NCBI GenBank assembly: GCA_030706735.1
Contig: JAUZNZ010000029.1
Coordinates: forward strand, 1 to 59,424
Origin: Bacteroidota bacterium
GTDB taxonomy: Bacteria > Bacteroidota > Bacteroidia > Chitinophagales > Chitinophagaceae
Reading direction: 5' to 3'
DNA length: 59,424 nucleotides
The notes under the pieces are model-generated. The model had not been told where the DNA came from, searched no databases, and saw only the letters and a program-made list of their open reading frames with translations. Positions 7,687 to 17,510 of the stretch are shown piece by piece; positions within the stretch are counted from its first letter, which is position 1; the number at the start of each line of letters is the position of its first letter. A program made the position numbers and the translations under genes.

Positions 7687-8985
7687 TTAAGGAATTTGGA
7701 TCGCTAATGGAGCGGTCTCTGCAGTTTGCCCCTCCGACGCCTGGCCGTCCCCGGTTAATGGCCGGCCGCCCACTGACTCCCTATCGGCGGCGGGGGCCAT
7801 AGCGCGCTCTCCCCGCGGCTTCATCCCAAACAGCAGGCGCATCATACCGAAGGGTCGGATGAACAGGTGATAGATCCCCACGGTCACCGCAAAGGTGACC
7901 CCCAGGACGAAAAGATACTTCATGCCAATCCCGTCCGTCGTTTGCACGACGTAATACACGAGCACCACGATGACGGTCTGATGCAGGATATAGAAAGGAT
8001 AGACCGCCTGGTTCAGGTAATCCAGCACGCGATGCCGCCTGTTCAGATATCTCTTTCCGTATCCGATGGCCGCCATCACCCAGGCCCATGCATTGAGGGC
8101 ATTCAGCGCGAGATAAAGATACGTGCGGGGATCGGTCTGCCAGTGGACCAGCACGTACCCGGGTTCGAGGTGATTCCAGCGCAGGTAGTTGATCGCGAGC
8201 AAGGCCAGGAAGGCCATCGCCAGCGATGTGCGGCGATTTCGTTCGAGACTGTCCATCAGCAGCGGGTTGGCAATGCAAAGAAATCCCGTCAGCAGGAATA
8301 GCAGCCAATACAGCAGGTAGGCCGGATCATGGATCAGGTCATTGGTCTCGGGCCATCGCATGGTCATGAAGGTGCGAACGAGCAGACCCGGCAGGATGAG
8401 CAAATAGATGCGCTGCCCCAGGGCCAATCCGTTCAGCCGGGAAAGCCAACGCCGCCCGCGCTCCGACATCAGCCATACGAACGCCGGCGCACAAACGATA
8501 TCGTACAACAACAGATAGAGGATGAACCAGAGATGATGCCAGCTCAGGTTCCCCTTCGGATACGCGCCGGTATGAAAGATGCTGGGATACCAGCTCCAGA
8601 AATTCCCCGTGTATCCCTGGGTCAGCCGTTCCATATAAACCTGCGGCGGAACGATCACCAGCATGCCGAACAATAGGGGAATGAAGAGTCGGCGGAACCT
8701 CAATCCGATGAACCCGCCCCCGCTGCGCCGCTGCAACATGAAGTAGCTGACGGTCCCGGAGATGAAGAACAACAAGGGCATGCGGAAATTGTGCAGCCAG
8801 AAATTGAACTCCAGCAGCAGGTTGCTCGTCTGCTTATTCTTGATGTGCCAGCCCCAGTCCGCGACGAATGCCATCGCCGAATGAAAGAAGAGCACGCCCA
8901 GGATGGCGAGTATGCGAAGCCAGTCGAGATAGGCCTGTCGGTTGGTCGATGGCGTGGTAGCCAGCGGCAGGTTGGTCGGTTGCAT
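7687..8985 (-). CDS. Acyltransferase 3 family membrane protein (OpgC/MdoC-like)
   Basis: A 432-residue integral membrane protein with about ten transmembrane helices. It begins with the family signature RQAYLDWLRILAILGVLFFH, whose His is the conserved acyltransferase residue, and continues with FRMPLLFFISGTVSYFML and RLFIPLLFGMLVIVPPQ. Members transfer acyl groups to extracytoplasmic glycans, lipids or small molecules. The pattern of this N-terminus resembles glucan modification proteins (MdoC/OpgC), but the substrate is not determined. The last 45 residues are hydrophilic and poorly conserved in appearance. The gene lies 23 bases upstream of the LytS kinase gene in the same direction, so the three genes may form one operon. 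Confidence 0.88.
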   Translation of the reverse strand: MQPTNLPLATTPSTNRQAYLDWLRILAILGVLFFHSAMAFVADWGWHIKNKQTSNLLLEFNFWLHNFRMPLLFFISGTVSYFMLQRRSGGGFIGLRFRRLFIPLLFGMLVIVPPQVYMERLTQGYTGNFWSWYPSIFHTGAYPKGNLSWHHLWFILYLLLYDIVCAPAFVWLMSERGRRWLSRLNGLALGQRIYLLILPGLLVRTFMTMRWPETNDLIHDPAYLLYWLLFLLTGFLCIANPLLMDSLERNRRTSLAMAFLALLAINYLRWNHLEPGYVLVHWQTDPRTYLYLALNALNAWAWVMAAIGYGKRYLNRRHRVLDYLNQAVYPFYILHQTVIVVLVYYVVQTTDGIGMKYLFVLGVTFAVTVGIYHLFIRPFGMMRLLFGMKPRGERAMAPAADRESVGGRPLTGDGQASEGQTAETAPLAIQIP

Positions 8986-9154
8986 GGGAGGTATTTTTCG
9001 TAAAGCTCGCTACCGGGCCGCCCGCCCTGAAATTTCTTTGACCTCCGGACGCTTTGCGTTGACGAAGCGCCGCCGACCCCGCAGCGCCCCGGCCCGGCGG
9101 GTAAAAAAGGGGGGTAAATAGTCATTTCCGGCACAGCCGGGGAATTGGGATTTA

Positions 9155-9187
9155 AATAAAAAAAGTGTGGAAATATTTCCACACTTT
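9155..9187 (-). terminator. Rho-independent terminator of the single-domain receiver gene
   Basis: A perfect 26-base palindrome lies at 9162-9187 (half-site AAAGTGTGGAAAT). On the minus strand it is followed by a run of T residues (plus-strand As just left of 9162). It sits about 50 bases past the stop of the leftward receiver gene at 9238, so it should end that transcript. Confidence 0.8.
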
Positions 9188-9237
9188 CAGTCTTTTCCAG
9201 AACCATTCCCGTTCAGGCGCGAATGCCACCTAAAATA

Positions 9238-9648
9238 TTAATTGTCATGAAGCCACAGTTTTACTATGGAATTTGTAATATCGACGAGTTCTCCAAAGGA
9301 ATCGGGCTTCCGGAGATAACAACTGGCACCCAATTCGTAGGATGTTTTACGGTCTGAAACGAGGGTCGAGGTCGTAAGCACAATAATAGGGATCTGTCCG
9401 AATTTTTTATTGCCCCTTATCTCTTTAAGCGCCTGAAGGCCCAGCATTCCGGGCATGTTCAGGTCCAGCAGGATCAGGGCCGGATAATCGGAACTATCGG
9501 AATGCAAGTTCTCCAGTAAGGTCTCGGCATTCTCAATAAAGACGTAGTCGATCTCGGGACTGTTTTCCAGGAAGGCGTCCAAAATAATCTGTCGGTCATC
9601 CGGATCATCGTCAACAATGTAGATCAGATTCTGTAAGTTGTTTTTCAT
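9238..9648 (-). CDS. Single-domain response regulator (CheY/Rcp1-like receiver)
   Basis: A 136-residue stand-alone receiver. Its acidic cluster is IVDDDPDD, the phospho-acceptor Asp lies in LILLDLNMPG, the Thr switch is in IVLTTST, and the conserved Lys is in CYLRKPDS. It has no output domain and so acts by protein contact or as a phosphate shuttle in a relay. It is transcribed away from the poly-HAMP hybrid kinase, with 243 bases between starts, and ends at its own terminator. Its position suggests that it receives phosphate from the neighbouring kinases; this is inference. Confidence 0.92.
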   Translation of the reverse strand: MKNNLQNLIYIVDDDPDDRQIILDAFLENSPEIDYVFIENAETLLENLHSDSSDYPALILLDLNMPGMLGLQALKEIRGNKKFGQIPIIVLTTSTLVSDRKTSYELGASCYLRKPDSFGELVDITNSIVKLWLHDN

Positions 9649-9869
9649 ACATGATGATTGTTCTGTGAAAAGGGCCAGGCTGATGTTTCTTTAAGGATCG
9701 TTAAATTTAGAAAATTAATGCCAATTCGTTACTTTTAATCACCCCATTTCACATGACCGATACATCACGGGCAATATCGATTGGTACAGTACTATAACCT
9801 TGCCAAACTGCACAGCCGCAGAGGGCAGGGTGTCGATTTTCATGACGGCTAAACAGTTGCATCGATCTA

Positions 9870-9891
9870 AATAATCTATTAATAATCTATT
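9870..9891 (+). repeat. Two tandem 11-base repeats directly before the poly-HAMP kinase start
   Basis: The unit AATAATCTATT occurs twice without interruption (9870-9880 and 9881-9891) and the second copy abuts the ATG at 9892. The position is that of a translation initiation region or repressor site. Bacteroidota often use AT-rich leaders instead of a Shine-Dalgarno sequence, so the repeat may simply serve that end. Confidence 0.6.
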
Positions 9892-11997
9892 ATGGCCAGT
9901 GCTAAAGAAACAAAAAAAAGGTCCGTAAAGCCCTCTTCCGTCGCCGCGGAAGTGAAGCGGCCGGCCCAATCCGCACTCAGGAACGGCCCGGCAACAAGGA
10001 ACGGGAACGGGGCGAAGAACGGCGGCGCCCAACACCGAAGCATGCACGCCGGCGATGAAGAATGGATCCTGGACAGCAAGGAACTGCTCTGGGTGCTGAC
10101 GGAAGTGCGCAACGGCAATTTCAACGTGCGCATGCCGATCGATCAGGTCGGCGTCCGCGGGAAGGTCTGCGACACGCTTAATGAGATCATCTCCCTCAAC
10201 GAAGAAATGATGCGCGAGTTCACGCGCGCGGGCAATACGATCGGTAAGCAGGGCAAGCTCACCCAACGCATCGAAGTGCCCAACGCAAAGGGCTCCTGGA
10301 GCACGGGCGTGGATTCGCTGAACTCCCTGGTTTCCGACCTGGTGCATCCGATCATCGAGATCGCGCATGTCATCAGTTCCGTCGCCAAAGGGAATCTTTC
10401 GCAGGACATGCCGCTGGAGATCGGCGGACACACGCTGCAGGGCGAGTTCGCGCGCATAGCCAAGGAGGTGAATGACATGGTGAAGCAGCTGAACCTCTTC
10501 TCCATGGAAGTAACGCGCGTGGCGCGCGAAGTAGGCTCGGAAGGCAAACTCGGCGGTCAGGCCAAGGTGAAAGGCGTGGGCGGAGTGTGGAAAGATCTCA
10601 CCGATTCCGTGAACCAGATGGGGAGCAATCTCACCGCCCAGGTACGTAATATCGCCGAAGTGACCACCGCCGTGGCAAAGGGTGACCTCTCGAAAAAGAT
10701 CACCGTGGACGTGAAGGGCGAAATATTGGAATTGAAGAACACGATCAATACGATGGTGGACCAGCTCAACTCCTTCTCCTCGGAAGTGACGCGCGTGGCC
10801 CTCGAAGTAGGTACGGAAGGCAAACTCGGCGGCCAGGCCCAGGTAAAGGGGGTCGCCGGCACCTGGAAGGACCTGACCGACTCGGTGAACCAGATGGCCT
10901 CCAACCTGACGGGCCAGGTGCGAAACATCGCCGAAGTGACGACGGCCGTGGCGAAGGGGGACCTGTCGCGAAAGATCACGGTGGACGTGCGCGGAGAGAT
11001 CCTCGAGCTGAAGAATACGATCAATACGATGGTGGACCAGCTCAACTCCTTCTCTTCGGAAGTGACGCGCGTGGCGCTCGAAGTCGGCACCGAGGGCAAA
11101 CTCGGCGGCCAGGCGCAGGTGAAGGGCGTTGCCGGCACCTGGAAGGATCTGACCGACTCGGTGAACGGGATGGCGGGCAACCTGACGGGCCAGGTGCGGA
11201 ACATCGCCGAAGTGACGACCGCCGTGGCCAAGGGAGACCTGTCGCGTAAGATCACGGTGGACGTGAAGGGCGAGATCCTCGAACTGAAGAATACGATCAA
11301 TACGATGGTGGACCAGCTCAACTCCTTCGGCTCCGAAGTAACGCGCGTGGCGCGTGAAGTGGGCTCGGAAGGCAAGCTGGGCGGCCAGGCGGACGTGCCG
11401 GGCGTGGGAGGTACCTGGAAGGACCTGACCGACTCGGTGAACAAGATGGCCTCCAACCTGACCTCGCAGGTACGTAATATCGCCGAAGTGACGACGGCTG
11501 TGGCCACGGGTGACCTTTCCCGGAAGATCGACGTGGACGTGAAGGGCGAAATATTGGAATTGAAGAATACGATCAATACGATGGTGGATCAGCTCCGCGG
11601 TTTCGCGTCGGAAGTGACGCGCGTGGCGCGAGAGGTCGGCTCCGAAGGCAAACTCGGCGGCCAGGCGACCGTGGAGGGCGTCGGCGGCGTATGGAAGGAC
11701 CTGACGGACTCGGTGAACGGGATGGCCTCCAACCTGACAGGCCAGGTGCGAAATATCGCCGAAGTGACGACGGCCGTGGCGAAGGGTGACCTTTCCCGTA
11801 AGATCACGGTGGACGTGAAAGGGGAGATCCTCGAGTTGAAGAATACGATCAATACGATGGTGGACCAGCTCAACTCCTTCGCCTCCGAAGTAACGCGCGT
11901 GGCGCGCGAGGTGGGGTCGGAAGGAAAGCTCGGCGGCCAGGCCGACGTGCCGGGCGTGGGCGGTATCTGGAAAGACCTCGCCGACTCGGTGAATTAG
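9892..11997 (+). CDS. Poly-HAMP hybrid histidine kinase, N-terminal part (ends at in-frame amber)
   Basis: 701 residues ending at TAG 11995-11997; the same frame continues for 1,363 more residues. Residues 1-55 are basic and low in complexity. Residues 60-199 hold a divergent HAMP pair ([36 protein letters not shown]). From residue 200 there are 92-residue units, each with [26 protein letters not shown] and [16 protein letters not shown]. Five are complete and the sixth is cut in the middle, after WKDLADSVN. No membrane segment is present, so the protein is cytoplasmic, like the HAMP arrays of group III hybrid kinases (fungal Nik1 type). In several sister repeats the codon at the stop is CAG (Gln). 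A nonsense mutation, a sequence error or a truly split gene are all possible. Alone, this part has no catalytic domain. Confidence 0.85.
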   Translation: MASAKETKKRSVKPSSVAAEVKRPAQSALRNGPATRNGNGAKNGGAQHRSMHAGDEEWILDSKELLWVLTEVRNGNFNVRMPIDQVGVRGKVCDTLNEIISLNEEMMREFTRAGNTIGKQGKLTQRIEVPNAKGSWSTGVDSLNSLVSDLVHPIIEIAHVISSVAKGNLSQDMPLEIGGHTLQGEFARIAKEVNDMVKQLNLFSMEVTRVAREVGSEGKLGGQAKVKGVGGVWKDLTDSVNQMGSNLTAQVRNIAEVTTAVAKGDLSKKITVDVKGEILELKNTINTMVDQLNSFSSEVTRVALEVGTEGKLGGQAQVKGVAGTWKDLTDSVNQMASNLTGQVRNIAEVTTAVAKGDLSRKITVDVRGEILELKNTINTMVDQLNSFSSEVTRVALEVGTEGKLGGQAQVKGVAGTWKDLTDSVNGMAGNLTGQVRNIAEVTTAVAKGDLSRKITVDVKGEILELKNTINTMVDQLNSFGSEVTRVAREVGSEGKLGGQADVPGVGGTWKDLTDSVNKMASNLTSQVRNIAEVTTAVATGDLSRKIDVDVKGEILELKNTINTMVDQLRGFASEVTRVAREVGSEGKLGGQATVEGVGGVWKDLTDSVNGMASNLTGQVRNIAEVTTAVAKGDLSRKITVDVKGEILELKNTINTMVDQLNSFASEVTRVAREVGSEGKLGGQADVPGVGGIWKDLADSVN

Positions 11998-13248
11998 ATG
12001 GCCTCCAACCTGACCTCGCAGGTGCGTAATATCGCCGAGGTGACGACGGCCGTGGCGAATGGTGACCTGTCGCGCAAGATCACGGTGGACGTGCAGGGAG
12101 AAATATTGGAATTGAAGAATACGATCAATACGCTGGTGGACCAGCTCCGCGGATTCGCGTCGGAAGTGACGCGCGTGGCGCGTGAGGTCGGCACCGATGG
12201 TAAGCTGGGCGGACAAGCCTTTGTGCCGGGCGTCGCGGGTACCTGGAAAGACCTGACGGACTCGGTGAACCAGATGGCCGGCAACCTGACGGCGCAGGTG
12301 CGTAATATCGCCGAGGTCGCCATTGCCGTGGCCAACGGCGACATGTCCAAGAAGATCACGGTGGACGTCCGCGGCGAGATCCTGCAGCTGAAGGAGACGC
12401 TCAACACGATGGTGGACCAGCTGCGCGGCTTTGCCTCCGAAGTGACGCGTGTGGCGCGTGAGGTCGGTACCGACGGTAAGCTGGGCGGACAAGCCTTCGT
12501 GCCGGGCGTCGCCGGTACCTGGAAGGATCTGACCGACTCGGTGAACCAGATGACGGGTAACCTGACGGCCCAGGTGCGTAATATCGCCGAAGTGACCAAG
12601 GCGGTGGCCAGCGGCGACCTGTCGAAGACCGTGGCCATCGACGTAAAAGGGGAGATCCTCGACCTGAAGAATACGATCAATACCATGGTGGAGCAGCTGA
12701 ACTCGTTCGCCTTCGAAGTGACGCGCGTGGCGCGTGAAGTGGGCACGGAAGGAAAGCTTGGCGGCCAGGCCGAAGTGCGCGGCGTGGCCGGTACCTGGAA
12801 GGACCTGACCGACAGCGTGAACATGATGGCCTCCAACCTGACCAACCAGGTGCGCGGCATCGCCAAGGTGGTGACCGCCGTGGCGACGGGGAACCTGAAA
12901 CAGAAACTTTCGATCGTATCGCGCGGGGAAGTGGCTCAGCTGACCGATACGATCAACGAAATGATCGATACCCTGGCGCTGTTCGCCGACCAGGTGACGA
13001 CGGTCGCCCGTGAGGTCGGCGTCGAAGGTCGTTTGGGAGGCCAGGCCAGCGTGCCGGGCGCTTCCGGTATCTGGAAGAACCTGACGGAGAACGTAAACCA
13101 GCTGGCCCAGAACCTCACGACGCAGGTGCGTTCCATCTCCGAGGTGGCCTCCGCGGTGACCAAGGGTGACCTGACCCGTACGATCCGCGTCGAGGCGAAA
13201 GGCGAGGTGGAGGCCCTGAAGGATACGATCAACCAGATGATCGCGAAC
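10489..13248 (+). repeat. Ten tandem 276-bp repeats encoding HAMP units
   Basis: Ten in-register units of exactly 276 bp (92 codons) start at 10489, 10765, 11041, 11317, 11593, 11869, 12145, 12421, 12697 and 12973. Each begins with a CTG or CTC/Leu codon of LN-F or LRGF. Units 2 to 8 are nearly identical in protein and close at DNA level; units 9 and 10 are more divergent. No indel breaks the register. The amber codon is in unit 6. Such an array is prone to unequal recombination and to assembly errors. Confidence 0.92.
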
Positions 13249-16089
13249 CTCAAGGAGACGACGCTCCGCAACCAGGAACAGGACTGGCTGAAGTCGAACC
13301 TGGCGAAGTTCACCCAGATGTTGCAGGGACAGAAGGACCTCAAGACGGTGACGCAGCGCATCCTCTCCGAACTGGCGCAGGTCGTGACCGCCCACTACGG
13401 CGCCTTCTACATCCTGAACCAGAACGAGGAGAACCAGCAGGTCAAGCTCAACCTCTTTGCCGCCTACGGCTATCGCTCGGAGAAGAATATCCCGATCGAG
13501 TTCGCCATCGGCGAGGGGCTGGTCGGACAGGTGGCCTTTGAAAAAGAGCGCATCATCCTGTCAAACGTCCCATCGAACTATATCAAGATCAGTTCCGGCC
13601 TCGGCAGGGCCAAACCGGCCAACCTGATCATCCTGCCGGTGCTCTTCGAAAACAAAGTGAAGGCCGTTATCGAACTGGCCTCGCTCGACGCCTTCAGCGA
13701 AACCCACCTGGACTTCCTCAGCCAGCTGACGGAATCCATCGGTATCGTGCTGAATACGATCGAAGCCAATACGCGTACGGAGGAACTGCTGGCCCAGTCG
13801 CAATCGCTGGCCGGCGAGTTGAAGATCCAGCAGGAGGAGCTGCGGCGCACGAATGACGAGCTCCAGGATAAGGCCCTGCTGCTGGTCAAGCAGAAGAATG
13901 AAGTGGAGGCCAAGAATAAGGAGGTGGAAGAGGCGCGCCGTTCCCTGGAGGAAAAAGCCGAGCAGCTGACCCTTACCTCGAAGTACAAATCCGAGTTCCT
14001 GGCCAATATGTCCCATGAGCTGCGGACCCCGCTGAACAGCCTGCTGATCCTCGCGCAACAATTATATGAGAATGCGGAAGGGAATCTCTCGGACAAGCAG
14101 ATCCGCTATGCCCGTACCATCCACTCCTGCGGCGATGACCTGATCCAGCTGATCAACGACATCCTGGACCTTTCCAAGATCGAGTCCGGATTCATCACGG
14201 CCAATATCTCGCCGGTTCGTTTCGGGGAGATCGCCTCCTTCGTGGAAACGACCTTCAAGCCCATCTCGGAAGCCAGGCACCTGCGCTTTACCATCGAGAC
14301 GGACCCACGCCTGCCGCAAAGCCTGGAGACCGACTTGCAGCGACTCAACCAGATCCTCAAGAACCTGCTCTCCAACTCCTTCAAATTCACCGAAAAGGGC
14401 GAGGTGAAGCTGAGGATCTACGAGGCGCAGAATAACTGGAAGATGGGCAATCCCAGCCTCGAGCAGGCCAGGCAGGTCGTGGCATTCGCCATCAGCGATA
14501 CCGGCATCGGCATTCCCCAGGAGAAGCAAAATATCATTTTCGAAGCCTTCCAGCAGGCGGAGGGTTCGACCAGCCGGAAATACGGAGGAACGGGCCTCGG
14601 CCTTTCGATCAGCCGCGGTCTGGCCGAGCTCCTGGGCGGCACCATCGAGCTGGAAAGCCTCCCCGGCCGGGGCAGCACCTTTACGCTCTTCCTGCCGGTC
14701 GAGAGCATGTCGGGGACGGGAATCCTCTCCAAGGAGACCACCGATAACCTGCATGCCTACCGCAAGTTGCAACTGGAAGGGACGGACAGCGGGGAGATCG
14801 ATACCCTGCTCAATTCGCTGCGCATCACCAACGATGGCGTCGAATCGCAGAAGATGCCGATGGTCAACGAAATGATCAATGACACGGGGGATGACCGGAC
14901 CTCCATTCAGCCGAATGACCGGATCGTACTCATCGTGGAGGACGACCTCCGCTTCGGCCGCATCATCATCGAGACGGCGCATCAGTATGATCTCAAGGCC
15001 GTCGTCGCCACCAATTATATTGAAGTATTCGACTTCATCAACCGCTTCACGCCGATCGCCATCACCCTCGACGTCAAGCTGCCGGATACCAGCGGCTGGA
15101 AGGTGCTGGACCTGCTGCGTAACGACCTCAACTACCGGCATATCCCGATCCACCTGATCTCGGGCGAGGAGAACAAGGCCCTGGCGCTTAAACGCGGAGC
15201 CCGCTCATTCCTGTTGAAACCGCTCGAAAATGATGCCCTGAAGGAGCTCTTCTCCGACATCGTCTCGTTTAATGAGAAGGAGAAAAAGAAGGTGCTGGTC
15301 GTGGAGGACAACGAGATCTACTCTTCGCAGATCACCCGCATGCTGCAGGGCGACAACATCGAAGTCACCATCGCCGCCACGGGTAAAAAGGCCTTGCAGG
15401 AGAACAATATCAAGGACTTCGATTGCATCATCCTGGATTATACGCTGCCCGACATCAGCGGCCTGGACCTGGTCAACCGCGTCAGCGAGACCAAGAACAA
15501 GCTGACCCCGGTCATCGTCTACTCGGCGAAGGATTTTGATAAGCGGGAGCTTAATCACCTCAACCGCACGTCCAATTCGATCCTCCTGAAAGGGGTCAAC
15601 TCCCTGGAGCACCTGCTCGAGGAGGCGGTCCTGCAATTGCATATCAACCACAAGGATTTGGCGCCGGAAAAGAAGAAGGTGATCGAGAATATCCGCATGA
15701 AGGACGATATCCTGACCGGCAAGAACGTACTTTGCGTGGATGACGACGTCCGGAACCTCTTCGCGCTGACGACGGTGTTCGAACGCTATAATATGAATGT
15801 GATCACGGCGGAGAGCGGGAAAGACGCGATCTCCATCATCAATGACGACAAGCAGCGCATCGATATGGTGCTGATGGACATCATGATGCCCGAAATGGAT
15901 GGATATGAGACGACGCAGAAGATCCGGAGAGAGCATAAGAACAGCACCCTGCCGATCATCGCCGTGACCGCCAAGGCCATGAAAGGTGACCGGCAGAAGT
16001 GTATCGAGGCAGGCGCTTCCGATTATATCACGAAGCCGCTGAAGATCGATCAATTGCTTTCCCTGATGCGGGTTTGGTTCTATAAATAA
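11998..16089 (+). CDS. Poly-HAMP hybrid histidine kinase, C-terminal part: HAMP-GAF-HisKA-HATPase-REC3
   Basis: 1,363 residues whose ATG directly follows the amber codon of the upstream part. It finishes HAMP unit 6 and carries units 7-10 (to residue 417). A GAF domain (about 440-590) and a coiled coil (600-660) follow. The HisKA domain has SHELRTPLN, phosphorylated His 673. The HATPase has [22 protein letters not shown] and [10 protein letters not shown]. Three receivers come last: LIVEDD with LDVKLPD, VVEDNE with ILDYTLPD, and VDDDVRN with [11 protein letters not shown]. The kinase core is intact, so this part could be active alone if translated, either by restart at TAG-ATG or from its own signal. 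If the stop is an error, the full protein has 2,065 residues. The next kinase gene begins 13 bases downstream. Confidence 0.9.
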   Translation: MASNLTSQVRNIAEVTTAVANGDLSRKITVDVQGEILELKNTINTLVDQLRGFASEVTRVAREVGTDGKLGGQAFVPGVAGTWKDLTDSVNQMAGNLTAQVRNIAEVAIAVANGDMSKKITVDVRGEILQLKETLNTMVDQLRGFASEVTRVAREVGTDGKLGGQAFVPGVAGTWKDLTDSVNQMTGNLTAQVRNIAEVTKAVASGDLSKTVAIDVKGEILDLKNTINTMVEQLNSFAFEVTRVAREVGTEGKLGGQAEVRGVAGTWKDLTDSVNMMASNLTNQVRGIAKVVTAVATGNLKQKLSIVSRGEVAQLTDTINEMIDTLALFADQVTTVAREVGVEGRLGGQASVPGASGIWKNLTENVNQLAQNLTTQVRSISEVASAVTKGDLTRTIRVEAKGEVEALKDTINQMIANLKETTLRNQEQDWLKSNLAKFTQMLQGQKDLKTVTQRILSELAQVVTAHYGAFYILNQNEENQQVKLNLFAAYGYRSEKNIPIEFAIGEGLVGQVAFEKERIILSNVPSNYIKISSGLGRAKPANLIILPVLFENKVKAVIELASLDAFSETHLDFLSQLTESIGIVLNTIEANTRTEELLAQSQSLAGELKIQQEELRRTNDELQDKALLLVKQKNEVEAKNKEVEEARRSLEEKAEQLTLTSKYKSEFLANMSHELRTPLNSLLILAQQLYENAEGNLSDKQIRYARTIHSCGDDLIQLINDILDLSKIESGFITANISPVRFGEIASFVETTFKPISEARHLRFTIETDPRLPQSLETDLQRLNQILKNLLSNSFKFTEKGEVKLRIYEAQNNWKMGNPSLEQARQVVAFAISDTGIGIPQEKQNIIFEAFQQAEGSTSRKYGGTGLGLSISRGLAELLGGTIELESLPGRGSTFTLFLPVESMSGTGILSKETTDNLHAYRKLQLEGTDSGEIDTLLNSLRITNDGVESQKMPMVNEMINDTGDDRTSIQPNDRIVLIVEDDLRFGRIIIETAHQYDLKAVVATNYIEVFDFINRFTPIAITLDVKLPDTSGWKVLDLLRNDLNYRHIPIHLISGEENKALALKRGARSFLLKPLENDALKELFSDIVSFNEKEKKKVLVVEDNEIYSSQITRMLQGDNIEVTIAATGKKALQENNIKDFDCIILDYTLPDISGLDLVNRVSETKNKLTPVIVYSAKDFDKRELNHLNRTSNSILLKGVNSLEHLLEEAVLQLHINHKDLAPEKKKVIENIRMKDDILTGKNVLCVDDDVRNLFALTTVFERYNMNVITAESGKDAISIINDDKQRIDMVLMDIMMPEMDGYETTQKIRREHKNSTLPIIAVTAKAMKGDRQKCIEAGASDYITKPLKIDQLLSLMRVWFYK

Positions 16090-16102
16090 AGTAAATTAGC
16101 CG

Positions 16103-17452
16103 ATGCAGCCGAAGATACTTTTGGTGGATGACCGCGAGGACAATCTGCTCTCCATGGAGACCGTATTGGAGACTGACGGCTATAAGATCGTCAAGGCGAG
16201 CTCGGGACGCGAGGTATTGAAGATCCTGCTCTCCGACCTCGACTTTGCGCTGATCCTGATGGACGTCCAGATGCCCAATCTCAACGGCTTCGAGACGGCC
16301 TCCCTCATTTATGAACGGGAACGGCTCCGGCATATCCCGATCATTTTCATCACGGCCAATAATTTCGGCGAGGAGAACGTCTTCAAAGGCTACCGGGCGG
16401 GCGCCGTGGACTATATCTACAAGCCCGTCAACCCCGACCTGCTCCGGGTAAAGGTGGCGGTGTTCGTGGACCTGTACCGGAAGAACCATCGCCTGCTCTT
16501 GCAGGAACAAAAGCTGGTGGCCATCAACCGGAGCCTGGAACTGGAGATCAATGAACGAAAGGCCTCGGAAGAGAAGGTGACGGAATTGAACCGCATGCTC
16601 CTGGAGAACATCGCCCGCCTCGAAACGGCCAACAAGGACCTCGACCTTTTCGCCTTCATGGCCTCCCATGACCTGCAGGCGCCCTTGCGGAAAGTGCGCA
16701 TGTTCAGCGACCGGCTCCTGATGAACCATAAAGATTCGCTGAACAAGGACGGCCAGATGTACCTGGCCCGCATCAAAGAGGTATCCAAGCGGATGCAGGA
16801 CCTGATCAACGACATCCTTCGGTTCTCGAAGATCTCGGTGGAGCAGGAAACGCTGCGTGAAGTGGACCTGAACCGCGTCATCACCGATGTCCTTTCCGAA
16901 CTGGAGGGGCCCATCCGTGAAAAGAAGGCGGAGCTGATCATCGATCAGCTGCCCGTGCTCTGCGTGAATGAATTGTTGATGGGACCCCTGTTCTCCAACC
17001 TGATCAGCAATGCGATCAAGTATAGCCGCAAGGGGGTGCCCCCGGTGGTCAGGATCCGCTGTGATATTACACCTCCCCATGCGGCCGCCCCGTCCTCCTC
17101 ATCCACCCACGGCGGCGTCAATGGCGGTAACGGGGGCGCGAATGGCGGCGTCAATGGCGGCGGGATGAATGGCAACCTGATCGCGAAGGAACCCGAGACC
17201 CGGTATTGCCGTATTTATATTGAAGACAACGGCATCGGCTTCGACCAGAAATACGCCGAACAGATCTTCGATATGTTCAGGCGCCTGCACCCCAGCCCCG
17301 ACTATGAAGGCACCGGCATAGGGCTCGCTATTTGCAAGAAGATCGTAGAAAAACACGAGGGATTCATATCCGCCAGAGGCAAACCCGACGAAGGGGCCTC
17401 CTTTATCGTTTCCCTGCCATTTAAAGCCATAAAAGATGAAGTCTTATCCTAA
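16103..17452 (+). CDS. Receiver-histidine kinase with Gly/Asn-rich insert in the ATPase domain
   Basis: 449 residues. The receiver (1-120) has LLVDDRED, acceptor D54 in LILMDVQMPN and YIYKPVN. A coiled coil (130-180) follows, then a HisKA domain with FMASHDLQAPLRKV, H189, of the phytochrome-like type. The HATPase has GPLFSNLISNAIKYS, EDNGIGFDQ and YEGTGIGLAI. Between the N box and the next motif the domain holds an insert with a Ser run and a Gly/Asn stretch (residues 336-358, bases 17108-17176), unusual in this domain. It starts 13 bases after the poly-HAMP kinase and overlaps or abuts the next kinase gene, so the three form an operon. No membrane segment; input is likely phosphate or protein contact through the receiver. 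Confidence 0.92.
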   Translation: MQPKILLVDDREDNLLSMETVLETDGYKIVKASSGREVLKILLSDLDFALILMDVQMPNLNGFETASLIYERERLRHIPIIFITANNFGEENVFKGYRAGAVDYIYKPVNPDLLRVKVAVFVDLYRKNHRLLLQEQKLVAINRSLELEINERKASEEKVTELNRMLLENIARLETANKDLDLFAFMASHDLQAPLRKVRMFSDRLLMNHKDSLNKDGQMYLARIKEVSKRMQDLINDILRFSKISVEQETLREVDLNRVITDVLSELEGPIREKKAELIIDQLPVLCVNELLMGPLFSNLISNAIKYSRKGVPPVVRIRCDITPPHAAAPSSSSTHGGVNGGNGGANGGVNGGGMNGNLIAKEPETRYCRIYIEDNGIGFDQKYAEQIFDMFRRLHPSPDYEGTGIGLAICKKIVEKHEGFISARGKPDEGASFIVSLPFKAIKDEVLS

Positions 17453-17510
17453 ATTAAAGACTGAAAACAATAATTTAGCCGATAAACGGGAAAAACAAGC
17501 GGGAGTTTCC

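Noticed and set aside
9739-13395. A 1,218-residue frame on the minus strand opposite the HAMP array
   Set aside because: It mirrors the repeats (His/Arg-rich, periodic) and has no domain; the plus frame has clear HAMP and kinase motifs.
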